Shown one piece after another: positions 42,589 to 53,096 of a stretch of 64,000 nucleotides of DNA; position 1 is the stretch's first letter, and each line of letters starts with the position of its first letter. Position numbers and translations under genes: made by a program. Origin of the DNA: Pedococcus badiiscoriae (GTDB lineage: Bacteria; Actinomycetota; Actinomycetes; Actinomycetales; Dermatophilaceae); NCBI RefSeq assembly GCF_013408925.1, contig NZ_JACCAB010000001.1, positions 1,488,001 to 1,552,000 on the forward strand. Reading direction: 5' to 3'. Under the pieces are notes generated by a model. That model made no database searches. It worked only from the letters and a program-made list of their open reading frames with translations, and was not told the origin of the DNA.

Positions 42589-44235
42589 TCAGGGGCGCAG
42601 CCAGGCGGTGGCGTCGCTGGGCAGACGCCCGTCCTCGAGCGGGATGCTGGACAACAGCACCCGGTCCTCGGGGACCTCGACCGGCTCGTCCGACAGGTTG
42701 ACCACGCATCGAAGGACATCGCCGCGGTCGAAGTCGAGGACCTGCGGTGAGGACGCGCGCCACGCGAGCCCGGCGGCATCGAGGCCGTCGGTGTCGCGGC
42801 GCAGCCGAAGGGCCTCGCGATAGAGGGTCAGCATCGAGGCGGGGTCGCCGTCCTGGGCCTCGACGGTGAGCGCGCTCCATGACGCTGGTTGTGGCAGCCA
42901 GGGCGCGACACCATCAGGGGAGAAGCCGAACGGCGGCTCCTGGCCGCTCCACGGCAGCGGGACGCGACATCCGTCGCGCCCGCGCATCTGCCCGCCGCTG
43001 CGCAGGAACATCGGGTCCTGCAGCACCTCGTCGGGAAGGTCGTCGACGTTCGGCAGACCGAGCTCCTCGCCCTGGTAGACGTAGGCCCCGCCAGGCAGCG
43101 CGAGCATGAGCATCGCGGCGGCCCGCGCCCGGCGGGTCCCGAGCACCAGGTCGGAGACCTCTCCCTCCCCGTCGCTGATGAAGTACGAGCTGGTGGTCGG
43201 CCGACCGTACCGCGTCACAGGGCGGGTCTCGTCGTGGCTGGTCAGCACCCAGGTCGAGGGAACGCCGAGGGGTGCGAACGACGACAGGGTCGCGTCGATG
43301 ACCTGCCGGAGGGCTGCGGCCTCCCAGGGCCCCTTGAGGTAGGGGAAGTTGAAGGCCGTGTGCATCTCGTCGGGTCTCAGGTAGTGCGCGAGGCGCTCGG
43401 GCGAGCTGACGACGGCTTCGGCCACGAACGCGCGGTCGCCGTCGTAGGTGTCCGCGATGGCCCTCCAGCGACGGAAGATGTCGTGCACGGTGTCGACGTC
43501 CCAGTGCGGGTTGTCGTCCCAGTCGACCGTCCGGAACTGCAGCACCCCGCCGTAGTCGGCGTCGGGCAGCCCCGCCTTCTTCGACATCGCCGGCGCCGCG
43601 TCGATGCGTAGCCCGTCGACACCGCGGTCGAACCAGAACCGCAGCACGTCGTCGAAGTCGTCCAGCACCTGCTGGTTGCTCCAGTCGAGATCAGGCTGCT
43701 CGGGGGCGAACAGGTGCAGGTACCACTGCCCGGGTGAACCGTTCGGCTCGACGATCCGCGTCCAGGCCGGACCCCCGAACGCGCTGATCCAGTTGTTGGG
43801 TGGCTCGTCGCCGCTCTCTCCGCGGCCGTCCCTGAAGAAGTAGCGCGCGCGCTCGGCTGACCCTGGCTCGGAGGCGAGGGCGCTGAGGAACCACGGGTGC
43901 TGGTCCGAGGTGTGGTTCGGGACGAGGTCGATGATGACCCGCAGGCCCAGCGCGCGCGCCTCACTCAACACCGCGTCCGCGTCCCCCAAGGTCCCGAACA
44001 TCGGGTGGATGTCGCGGAAGTCGCTGACGTCATACCCACCGTCAGCCATCGGCGACGGGAACCACGGCGAGATCCAGAGGCCGTCGACGCCGAGCTCGGC
44101 GAGGTACGGCAGCTTGGCGCGCAGGCCCTGCAGGTCGCCCTCGCCGTCGCCGTTCCCGTCAGCGAAGCTGCGCGGGTAGACCTGGTACATCACAGCAGAC
44201 CGCCACCACGGGGACGGCTCTCGGTCGACGGCCAC
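42589..44235 (-). CDS. GH13 alpha-glucosidase (oligo-1,6-glucosidase-like)
   Basis: A 548-residue alpha-amylase-family enzyme: WWRSAVMYQVYPRSFADGNG at the start, DLVPNHTSDQHPWF, nucleophile Asp212 in GLRIDAA, acid/base Glu273 in FVAEAVV, and Asp335 in SHDETRPVTRYG. It releases glucose from malto- or isomalto-oligosaccharides; no signal peptide is seen, so it is cytoplasmic. The GTG start has TAGGTT six bases upstream. No sugar transporter is adjacent, so it may serve an importer elsewhere. Confidence 0.93.
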   Translation of the reverse strand: MAVDREPSPWWRSAVMYQVYPRSFADGNGDGEGDLQGLRAKLPYLAELGVDGLWISPWFPSPMADGGYDVSDFRDIHPMFGTLGDADAVLSEARALGLRVIIDLVPNHTSDQHPWFLSALASEPGSAERARYFFRDGRGESGDEPPNNWISAFGGPAWTRIVEPNGSPGQWYLHLFAPEQPDLDWSNQQVLDDFDDVLRFWFDRGVDGLRIDAAPAMSKKAGLPDADYGGVLQFRTVDWDDNPHWDVDTVHDIFRRWRAIADTYDGDRAFVAEAVVSSPERLAHYLRPDEMHTAFNFPYLKGPWEAAALRQVIDATLSSFAPLGVPSTWVLTSHDETRPVTRYGRPTTSSYFISDGEGEVSDLVLGTRRARAAAMLMLALPGGAYVYQGEELGLPNVDDLPDEVLQDPMFLRSGGQMRGRDGCRVPLPWSGQEPPFGFSPDGVAPWLPQPASWSALTVEAQDGDPASMLTLYREALRLRRDTDGLDAAGLAWRASSPQVLDFDRGDVLRCVVNLSDEPVEVPEDRVLLSSIPLEDGRLPSDATAWLRP

Positions 44236-44335
44236 ACGCCGAACCTAGTGGCTCCCCGCGGCTTCCGACAGGGCTGGACCGGGCAGGCAGAACCCCGGTC
44301 GGACTGGGCGGACCCGGGCCGGGCCCGGCCGGCCG

Positions 44336-45832
44336 TCAGTGCATGAGCACCGCGGCCGACTCGGTCCCGTCCTGGTCGTCGAGCAGGTGGGCTCCCTCCC
44401 GCTTGCGGGGCAGGAAGAACGCCGGGATCAGCGTCAGGCTCACGAGGATCGCTGCCCACCAGTACGTGTGGGCGAAGGCGGCAGCAGCTGCCACCGGTGC
44501 CTGCGCCGGGCTGGACGGCGGGTTGTCCTTGAGGGCGTTGGTCAGGACCACGGAGAACAGCGCGACACCGACCGAGCTCGCGATCTGTTGGGTGATGTTG
44601 AGCAGCGTCGACCCTCGGGCGACCTCGTGATGGGTCAGGGTCTTCAGCGCGGTCGTGAAGATCGGCATCATCGTGCCGCCCATGCCCAGCCCCATCACGA
44701 ACAGCACCGGGATCAGGAATCCCCAGTGTGAGGAGTCGGCCTGGATCTGGGTTAGCGCGAACATCCCGCCGATGATGAGCACCAGGCCGAAGGGAACGAT
44801 CCGCCCGACCGGAAACTTGTCCACCAGGGTGCCCGCGATCGGCATGGTCAGCATGGCGCCGACACCCTGGGGCGCGACCAGCCAGCCGGCGCTCAGGGGC
44901 GTCTCGCCCTGCACCTGCTGGAGGAACTGGGGCACGAGCAGCAGTCCGCCGAAGAACGACGCCGCGAAGATGAACATCGTGATCGTCGAGACGGTGAGGT
45001 TGCGGTTCTTGAACAGCCGCAGGTCCAGCAGCGGGTGCTTGGGCCGGAAGCTGTAGAGCACGAACGTGACCATGAGCGCCAGGCCGATGAAGCCGGGCAG
45101 CAGCACCTTGGCGTGACCGATGCCGCCCTCACCCGGGATCGACGAGACGCCGTAGAGGAACAGCGCGAGGCCGGGGCTCATCATGAGCATGCCGACGAAG
45201 TCGAACGACTCGGACGGCTGCGGGTCGTCCTTCGCCAGCGCGAACTGGGCGTAGATCAGCGCGACGATCCCGATCGGCGCGTTGATGAGGAAGATGTAGT
45301 GCCAGCTGAAGTGGTCGATCAGCCAGCCGCCGAGGATGGGGCCGAAGATCGGGCCGAGCAGCATCGGCACCCCGAGGATCGCCATCAGCCGGCCCATCCG
45401 GGCCGGACCGGCGGCGCGGGTCATGATCGTCATGCCGAGCGGCATCAGCATGCCGCCGCCGAGGCCCTGCAGGACGCGGAACCCGATCAGCATGCCGATC
45501 GAGGTCGCCGAGGCGCACAGGAGCGAGCCGAGCGTGAACAGCAGGATGGCCAGCATGTAGAGGCGCTTGGTGCCGAACCGGTCGGCCGCCCAGCCGGACA
45601 GCGGGATCACGGTCGCGAGGGCGAGCGTGTAGCCGGTCACGGTCCAGGCGACGGTGGAGTAGGCGAGCGGCGCGCCGCCGAACGCGGTCTGGAAGGTGCG
45701 CAGCGCGACGTTGACGACGGTGATGTCGAGGATCGACATGATGGCCCCGAGGACCACGACGCCAGCGACCTTGAGCACGGCGGCGTCGATCTTCTCGGGG
45801 TAGACCACGGGTGTCGTGGCAGGTGCAGTCAC
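44336..45832 (-). CDS. DHA2-type MFS drug/H+ antiporter (EmrB/QacA-like)
   Basis: A 498-residue 14-helix antiporter. Motifs are MSILDITVVNVAL in helix 1, GYTLALATVIPLSGWAADRFGTKRLY, and motif C in GVPMLLGPIFGPILGGWL. It exports drugs or toxic compounds; substrates cannot be read. A 163-base upstream region, shared with the divergent amidohydrolase gene, would hold its promoter; no regulator gene adjoins. Confidence 0.92.
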   Translation of the reverse strand: MTAPATTPVVYPEKIDAAVLKVAGVVVLGAIMSILDITVVNVALRTFQTAFGGAPLAYSTVAWTVTGYTLALATVIPLSGWAADRFGTKRLYMLAILLFTLGSLLCASATSIGMLIGFRVLQGLGGGMLMPLGMTIMTRAAGPARMGRLMAILGVPMLLGPIFGPILGGWLIDHFSWHYIFLINAPIGIVALIYAQFALAKDDPQPSESFDFVGMLMMSPGLALFLYGVSSIPGEGGIGHAKVLLPGFIGLALMVTFVLYSFRPKHPLLDLRLFKNRNLTVSTITMFIFAASFFGGLLLVPQFLQQVQGETPLSAGWLVAPQGVGAMLTMPIAGTLVDKFPVGRIVPFGLVLIIGGMFALTQIQADSSHWGFLIPVLFVMGLGMGGTMMPIFTTALKTLTHHEVARGSTLLNITQQIASSVGVALFSVVLTNALKDNPPSSPAQAPVAAAAAFAHTYWWAAILVSLTLIPAFFLPRKREGAHLLDDQDGTESAAVLMH

Positions 45833-45995
45833 TGGGAGTCCTCTCGGAAAAGGTGTGAGCCGTCGCGCTTCCCCGCAACGCTGCGTGACGCAGGAAAAAG
45901 CCTAGCCCCGGCTACCGACAGCCCACACGTGCTTTTCGGGGTGGACCGACTCCGCCGCCCGAACTCATCGGGCGCCATGCCGTAGCGTCGCCACC

Positions 45996-46916
45996 GTGGT
46001 CCCGCCGTCGCCGTCGCTGCTCACCGCCCCGCGGTCGGATGCGGAGGTCCCGGCCTACTGGCAGGCGCTCGGCGTCCCGGGTCTGGCCGACATCCACGTG
46101 CACTTCCTGCCCGAGCCGATGCTCGCCAAGGTCTGGGCGTACTTCGACCACGCCGAGCGCAACTACGGGCAGCCCTGGCCGATCCACTACCGCGACGACG
46201 AGGCGACGCGGCTCGCGACGCTGCGGGCACTCGGGGTCCGAGCCATCCCGGCGCTCGTCTATCCCCACAAGCCCGGGATGGCGGCCTGGCTCAACGACTG
46301 GTGCACCGACTTCGCGGCCCGCGTGGACGGAGCTGTCCACTGCGCGACGCTCTTCCCCGAGCCCGGCGTGGGCGACCAGGTCGAGGGGTCGCTGGAGCTG
46401 GGTGCGCGGCTGTTCAAGATGCACGTCCAGGTCGGTGGCTACAGCCCCGACGACCCACTGCTCGAGCCCGCCTGGAAGGCCCTCGAACGCACTGGGGCCC
46501 CGGTCGTCCTGCATGCCGGCTCCGCACCTCTGGAGGGCGAGCACACCGGACCGGGGGCCGTCGCCGCGGTCCTCGACCGCCATCCCGAGCTCACCTTCGT
46601 CATCGCCCACCTCGGCATGGGCGAGTACGAAGCGTTCGCGGACCTCGCCGAGACCTTCCCCCGGGTGCACCTCGACACGACGATGGCCGGCACCGACTTC
46701 AGCAACAGGTTCGCGCCGTTGACCCCGGCCTACGTCGAGCGGCTTGCCTCCCTCGGCGACCGGGTCGTGCTGGGCACCGACTTCCCCAACATCCCCTATC
46801 CCTACGCCCACCAGATCGAGGCGCTGCACCGCCTCGGACTGGGTGACGAGTGGATGCGGAAGGTGTTGTGGCACAACGGCGCCCGCCTTCTCGGGTTGGA
46901 GGACGCCGGTGCCTGA
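45996..46916 (+). CDS. Amidohydrolase family protein
   Basis: A 306-residue metal-dependent hydrolase of the Amidohydro_2 type. It has DIHVH (32-36) at the first strand, VVLHAG, VIAHLGMGEYE, and the final metal ligand Asp262 in LGTDFPN. Relatives hydrolyse or decarboxylate small cyclic substrates; the substrate is unknown. TAGCGT seven bases before the GTG fits a leaderless start. It overlaps the next gene by eight bases. Confidence 0.87.
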   Translation: MVPPSPSLLTAPRSDAEVPAYWQALGVPGLADIHVHFLPEPMLAKVWAYFDHAERNYGQPWPIHYRDDEATRLATLRALGVRAIPALVYPHKPGMAAWLNDWCTDFAARVDGAVHCATLFPEPGVGDQVEGSLELGARLFKMHVQVGGYSPDDPLLEPAWKALERTGAPVVLHAGSAPLEGEHTGPGAVAAVLDRHPELTFVIAHLGMGEYEAFADLAETFPRVHLDTTMAGTDFSNRFAPLTPAYVERLASLGDRVVLGTDFPNIPYPYAHQIEALHRLGLGDEWMRKVLWHNGARLLGLEDAGA

Positions 46917-47871
46917 ACCCGAAGTGGTGACCGATCGCCTCGCCACCGCCATGCAGAGCCTGTATGCCGCCGCGCCGGACGAGTTCATGGCCGCGAGGTC
47001 CGCGCTGGTCGCCGCCGCGAAGGCAGCGGGAGACACCCCTGCCGCGACGGAGATCGGCAAGCTCCGCAAACCCGGTCTCGCGGCCTGGGCCGTCAACCTG
47101 GCGGCCCGAGTCGCCCCGGACGTGGTGGCTTCGCTGACCGACCTCGGCTCCCGGATGCGGGCTGCCCAGTCGCGGATGGATGCGGGCGCGCTGACGGCCG
47201 TGCGCGGCGAGCGCGACGCCGCGGTGGACGCCTTCGTCCGGGCCGCGTCGGACGCCGCCGGTCAGTCGGGGCGCACCCTCAGCACGGCAGCCCTCCAGGA
47301 CGTCCGGGCGACGGCGATCGCCGCCCTGGCCGACGAGCGCGCTGCCGCGGCCGTGACGTCCGGCCAGCTCACGCGGGCGTTGTCCTACAGCGGATTCGGT
47401 GAGGTCGACCTTGCCGAGGCCGTGGCGCGCACGGCTGGTGGAGCGATCCTGACCATCCTCCCGGGCGGCCGCGGACGACGTGCGGGCGGCGGCGATGCCG
47501 GGCGCGCATCGGGCCCTGAGGAGGGGACGGAGGAAGGGGCGCAGGAGGGGGCTGACGACCTCGCCCCGGATCGGGGTGCCGGGGAAGACGATGAGGCCGA
47601 GGAAGTGCCTTCCGCCGAGCAGCTGGAGGAGGCGCTGGCCCTCGCCGAACGCCGTCTCGCGGACGCCCAGGCGGCGGTCGAGACGGCACGCGAGCGGGCG
47701 CAGGACACGCGGGAGCGGCTGGCCGTCGTCGAGCGTCAGCTGGCCAAGGCCAGGGAGGCCGACGAACGGGCGCTGGAGGCGGTCACCGACGCGGTCCGGG
47801 CGCGCAAGCAGGCCGAGGCCACCCGGCATACCGCTCGGCAGGCCCTGGACGAGGCGTCCGGCCGCGACTGA
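46909..47871 (+). CDS. Hypothetical protein with C-terminal coiled coil
   Basis: A 320-residue Ala-rich protein. The N-terminal half (EIGKLRKPGLAAWAVNLAAR) matches a widespread but unnamed actinobacterial family. An acidic Glu/Gly linker (about 195-235) and a long coiled coil (about 240-315, EQLEEALALAERRLADAQ) follow. GTG 46909 has GGAGG six bases upstream, inside the amidohydrolase end. The stop is within a 15-base direct repeat (47865-47879 and 47889-47903). Function unknown. Confidence 0.75.
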   Translation: MPEPEVVTDRLATAMQSLYAAAPDEFMAARSALVAAAKAAGDTPAATEIGKLRKPGLAAWAVNLAARVAPDVVASLTDLGSRMRAAQSRMDAGALTAVRGERDAAVDAFVRAASDAAGQSGRTLSTAALQDVRATAIAALADERAAAAVTSGQLTRALSYSGFGEVDLAEAVARTAGGAILTILPGGRGRRAGGGDAGRASGPEEGTEEGAQEGADDLAPDRGAGEDDEAEEVPSAEQLEEALALAERRLADAQAAVETARERAQDTRERLAVVERQLAKAREADERALEAVTDAVRARKQAEATRHTARQALDEASGRD

Positions 47872-47949
47872 CGGGCGCGACTGTCAGTCGACTGACGGGC
47901 GCGCCTGAGGGTCGGCACCCTGCCCAGGTGTGCTGGTCAGGGCGCTGGC

Positions 47950-48447
47950 TCACCACCCGTGCGTGCCGGGGCCGCCCTTGAAGGGGCCGACGACCCGGTC
48001 GGTGATCCAGCCGCCGTAGAAGCCGCCGGCCTGGGGGCGGACGACCTCGCCGTCCACGACGCACCGGTCGACCAGTGCAGGCATCACGGCCACGGCGTCC
48101 GTGATCACCGCGAAGCCCGGGGTTGGCCGTGGGTAGTACCACCCGGCGCGGGTGGCCACGACGGCACCGGCGACGAGGTCGACGTACGACGCCTGACCCT
48201 TCCACTCGCACCACGACGACCCTTCGACGGGGCGCAGCGCACCCTCCGCAAAGGCCTCGCGCGGCAGGTAGTACGTGGGCGGGTGGCTCGTCTCGAGCAC
48301 GCGCCATGACGACGTGGTCCGTGCGATCGGTCGGCCCCCGAGCCACACCTCGACAACCTCAGTGCTGGGCTCGACCCGAGGCGGCCTGGGGTAGTCCCAG
48401 ACCGACTCCTGACCGGGCGCGGTCGGGTCGGGGACAGGTCTGGCCAT
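47950..48447 (-). CDS. DUF427 domain protein
   Basis: A 165-residue soluble protein: VEVWLGGRPIARTTSSWRVLETSHPPTYYLPRE split across the first 60 residues, SSWCEWKGQASYVDL and ARAGWYYPRP-like segments are typical of DUF427, of unknown function. TACCCT lies six bases before the ATG (leaderless). It is monocistronic. Confidence 0.88.
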   Translation of the reverse strand: MARPVPDPTAPGQESVWDYPRPPRVEPSTEVVEVWLGGRPIARTTSSWRVLETSHPPTYYLPREAFAEGALRPVEGSSWCEWKGQASYVDLVAGAVVATRAGWYYPRPTPGFAVITDAVAVMPALVDRCVVDGEVVRPQAGGFYGGWITDRVVGPFKGGPGTHGW

Positions 48448-48523
48448 GTCGTCAGGGTAGGTCCGCGGTCCGGGGAGCGGTGACCTGCCCACCCCGGTAC
48501 GTTGGGCCGGACGGAGGAGGCAG

Positions 48524-48874
48524 ATGGCACAGCAGCAGACAGGCATCAACCCCGAGGTCCGCCCGAGCGGCGACGGATGCGTGGAATGCCTTGCCGCCCA
48601 AGGGTGGTGGGTGCATCTGCGACGCTGCGCCCAGTGTGGCCACATCGGCTGCTGCGACTCCTCGCCGAGCCAGCACGCGTCCCACCACTACGAGGACACC
48701 GGCCATCCGGTGATCCGGTCGTTCGAGCCGCGGGAGGACTGGTTCTGGGACTTCGAGGAGAGCAGGGGCTTCCTGGGTCCCGAGCTCGCCGCGCCCCTGC
48801 ACCACCCCCTCGACCAGCCGACCCCCGGGCCTGCCGGTGCGGTGCCCGACGACTGGCAGGAGCACGTCCACTAG
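48524..48874 (+). CDS. UBP-type zinc finger protein
   Basis: A 116-residue protein with a ZnF-UBP domain. Cys19 and Cys22, Cys35 and Cys38, Cys43 and the following His residues (HASHHYEDTGHPV) form the metal sites. In eukaryotes this fold binds free ubiquitin tails; in actinobacteria the role is unknown. The conserved EDWFWDFEESRGF segment follows. GGAGG lies before the ATG. Confidence 0.88.
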   Translation: MAQQQTGINPEVRPSGDGCVECLAAQGWWVHLRRCAQCGHIGCCDSSPSQHASHHYEDTGHPVIRSFEPREDWFWDFEESRGFLGPELAAPLHHPLDQPTPGPAGAVPDDWQEHVH

Positions 48875-48886
48875 CCGGTCGGGACC

Positions 48887-48947
48887 AGTCACCTCAGGCA
48901 CGTCCCTCAGGGAGGTCCCTCGGGGTCGACCCTGAGGTGACTAGTCA
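48887..48947. other. Nested and overlapping inverted repeats between two genes
   Basis: AGTCACCTCAGG (48887-48898) pairs perfectly with 48931-48942. The second arm also lies in the 12-bp palindrome GTGACTAGTCAC (48937-48948), so two hairpins exclude each other. CCCTCAGGG and CCCTCGGGG words fill the loop. It could be a terminator of the UBP gene or an attenuator ahead of the membrane protein at 49016. Confidence 0.4.
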
Positions 48948-49015
48948 CGACCAGGGGTAGGTCTAGGTAGGTTGCCGGATGCGGGGGCCCGCAGCTTCGC
49001 GAGACCGTTCCAGGT

Positions 49016-50122
49016 ATGGCCCTCCACCCCGACCTACTCCCGCCGACGGCAGGGACCGCATCGCTGCGGTCGCTGACCGCGCGGGGCCAGGTCGCCCGCC
49101 GCGCGCCGGGGGGCAGTCGCGGCGGGAGGAGGGCCGCCAAGCTGCTCGTCTCCGGAGCCCTGGCGACCGGCATCCTCGCGCTCGCGCTGCCCAAGGTCGC
49201 CGGTGCCCAGTGGGCCGACATCGCCACCGCTCTCAAGGGTCTGTCCACGGGACAGCTCGGCGCCCTGGCGCTGCTGTGGATGGCCGGGCTGTGGGTGCAC
49301 ACGCCGGCCCTCACCGCAGCCATGCCCGGGCTGTCTCACCGCCGGGCGCTCCTGCTCAACCTCACCGGCTCGTTCGTCTCCAACCTGCTGCCCCTGGGGG
49401 GAGCGGCCGGCACCGTGGCCAACTGGCGGATGGCGCGGTCGTGGGGTTTCGAGTCACCCGCCTTCGCGCGCTGGGCCCTGCTGACCAACCTGTTCGACTC
49501 CCTGCTCAAGCTCGTGCTGCCCGGCCTGGCGCTGTGCTGGCTCGGCGTGGCCGGCGTCGAGGTCTCCGGCAACGTGAGCACCGCGGCCTACGTCGGTCTG
49601 GCCCTGCTCACCGGCACGCTGCTCGCCGTGTGGCTGGTCGCGCGGGACGACTGCGCAGTGCGGTGGGTGGGGCACCTCGCCGACGTGGTGGTCGCGCGGG
49701 TGCGCTTCCTGCCCGCCGCCGACGAGGGGTATGCCGAGCGGGCGGTGTCGTTCCGTCGCGAGAGCGCCGGGCTGGTGGCGGCCGGCTGGGGCCGGATGAT
49801 CGGTGGCAAGCTCGCGTACTCCGCCCTGCAGGCCGTCCTCTTCTGGGAGTGCCTACGGGTCGTCGGAGCCGACGTGCATCCCGCCGTGGTCGCGGCCGCC
49901 TTCGCCGTGGAACGCATCCTCAGCATGGTGGCGATCACGCCGGGTGCCAGCGGCATCGTCGAGCTCGGCATGACCGGGGTCCTCGTGGCCTTTCATGGGG
50001 AGCCGGCCCTCGCAGCTGCCGGAGTGCTCCTCTACCGGGCCTTCATCTTCGGGATGGAGATCCCCGTGGGCGGACTCTCGATGCTGGCCTGGTCACTGCG
50101 CCGGCGCCCGGCCGCCCCCTGA
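49016..50122 (+). CDS. LPG synthase TM-domain family membrane protein
   Basis: A 368-residue polytopic protein of the AglD/MprF-N (UPF0104) family. It has about eight membrane helices, the motif LNLTGSFVSNLLPLGGAAG and the ending ERILSMVAITPGASGIVELG. The domain flips or carries lipids in MprF; the stand-alone function is unknown. The ATG has no obvious ribosome site. The stop is followed by imperfect direct repeats of CAGAGCCG units. Confidence 0.82.
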   Translation: MALHPDLLPPTAGTASLRSLTARGQVARRAPGGSRGGRRAAKLLVSGALATGILALALPKVAGAQWADIATALKGLSTGQLGALALLWMAGLWVHTPALTAAMPGLSHRRALLLNLTGSFVSNLLPLGGAAGTVANWRMARSWGFESPAFARWALLTNLFDSLLKLVLPGLALCWLGVAGVEVSGNVSTAAYVGLALLTGTLLAVWLVARDDCAVRWVGHLADVVVARVRFLPAADEGYAERAVSFRRESAGLVAAGWGRMIGGKLAYSALQAVLFWECLRVVGADVHPAVVAAAFAVERILSMVAITPGASGIVELGMTGVLVAFHGEPALAAAGVLLYRAFIFGMEIPVGGLSMLAWSLRRRPAAP

Positions 50123-50164
50123 CCCAGAGCCGTCCAGAGCCGACCCGGAGTCGACCCAGGGCCG

Positions 50165-52398
<2,234 letters not shown>

Positions 52399-52402
<4 letters not shown>

Positions 52403-52617
52403 GGCACGAGGGTGTAGTCGCCCGCCTCGTCGAGGGCCGCCGCCACCTCCGCGGGAGTCAGCTCACGCGTGGCGTCGACGGTCACGGCGGAGGTGCCGCC
52501 CGCCACGAGCGAGACCTGGACGTCCGTGACGCCGTCGAGGGCCTGGAGCTCCTGCGTCACCGCGCTCGCGCAGTGGCCGCAGGTCATGCCGTCGACGGCG
52601 AAGTTCTGGATGCTCAC
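52399..52617 (-). CDS. copZ: Copper chaperone CopZ
   Basis: A 72-residue heavy-metal-associated domain protein: [16 protein letters not shown] with Cys13 and Cys16, then the ferredoxin-like fold ([18 protein letters not shown]). It hands Cu(I) to CopA. The GTG has AAGGAG six bases upstream. It lies between csoR and copA on one strand. Confidence 0.93.
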
Positions 52618-52678
52618 GAGGTGCTCCTTGCTGTGGTGGTTCGGGGTTGGTGACTGGAGAGAGCCGGGGGGTGGTCGG

Positions 52679-52972
52679 TCAGGACCGGACGAGCCGCGCG
52701 ATGGCGTCCGACGCCTCACGCACCTTCTCCTGCGCCTCGGGCCCACCCCGTCGGGCGGCGTCGACGACGCAGTGCTCGAGGTGCTCCTCCAGCAGCTCGA
52801 GCGAGAAGGACTGCAGGGCCTTGGTCGCAGCGGACACCTGGGTGAGGATGTCGATGCAGTACTTGTCCTCCTCGACCATGCGCTGGAGGCCGCGGACCTG
52901 GCCCTCGATGCGGCGCAACCGCTTGAGATGGCTGTCCTTCTGGTCGTGGTACCCGTGGTGCGTCTCGTCCAT
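52679..52972 (-). CDS. csoR: CsoR copper-sensing repressor
   Basis: A 97-residue all-helical repressor of the CsoR/RcnR family. The copper ligands Cys39, His64 and Cys68 are in place (KYCIDILTQ, LLEEHLEHCVV). Copper binding releases DNA and induces copZ-copA. A candidate operator overlaps the region 11-27 bases upstream of the ATG, which implies autoregulation of the whole operon. The N-terminal MDETHHGYHDQK is His-rich. Confidence 0.93.
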   Translation of the reverse strand: MDETHHGYHDQKDSHLKRLRRIEGQVRGLQRMVEEDKYCIDILTQVSAATKALQSFSLELLEEHLEHCVVDAARRGGPEAQEKVREASDAIARLVRS

Positions 52973-52982
52973 GCCCACGACT

Positions 52983-52999
52983 ATACCCCCCGGTGGTAT
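52983..52999. promoter_or_regulatory. CsoR operator
   Basis: ATACCCCCCGGTGGTAT: ATACC and GGTAT arms around a GC core, the typical G/C-tract CsoR site. It begins 11 bases upstream of the csoR start and is the only such site in the operon. Confidence 0.75.
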
Positions 53000-53006
53000 C
53001 TGAACG

Positions 53007-53023
53007 CACGTCTGTGCACAGAC
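53007..53023. repeat. Third copy of the TCTGTGCACAGA intergenic repeat
   Basis: CACGTCTGTGCACAGAC, identical over 17 bases to 13862-13878. It lies between the CsoR operator and the dadA terminator. Confidence 0.55.
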
Positions 53024-53026
53024 AAA

Positions 53027-53067
53027 CGTCCCGCTCCGCAGAGAGCAGGTCTCTGCGAAGCGGGACG
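53027..53067 (-). terminator. dadA terminator hairpin
   Basis: Arms CGTCCCGCT-c-CGCAGAGA and its complement, 17 pairs with one mismatch and a 5-base loop, 29 bases past the dadA stop. GTTTGT follows on the minus strand. Confidence 0.8.
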
Positions 53068-53096
53068 AAAGTGTGTGAAGAGGAGGCGACCCGGGG

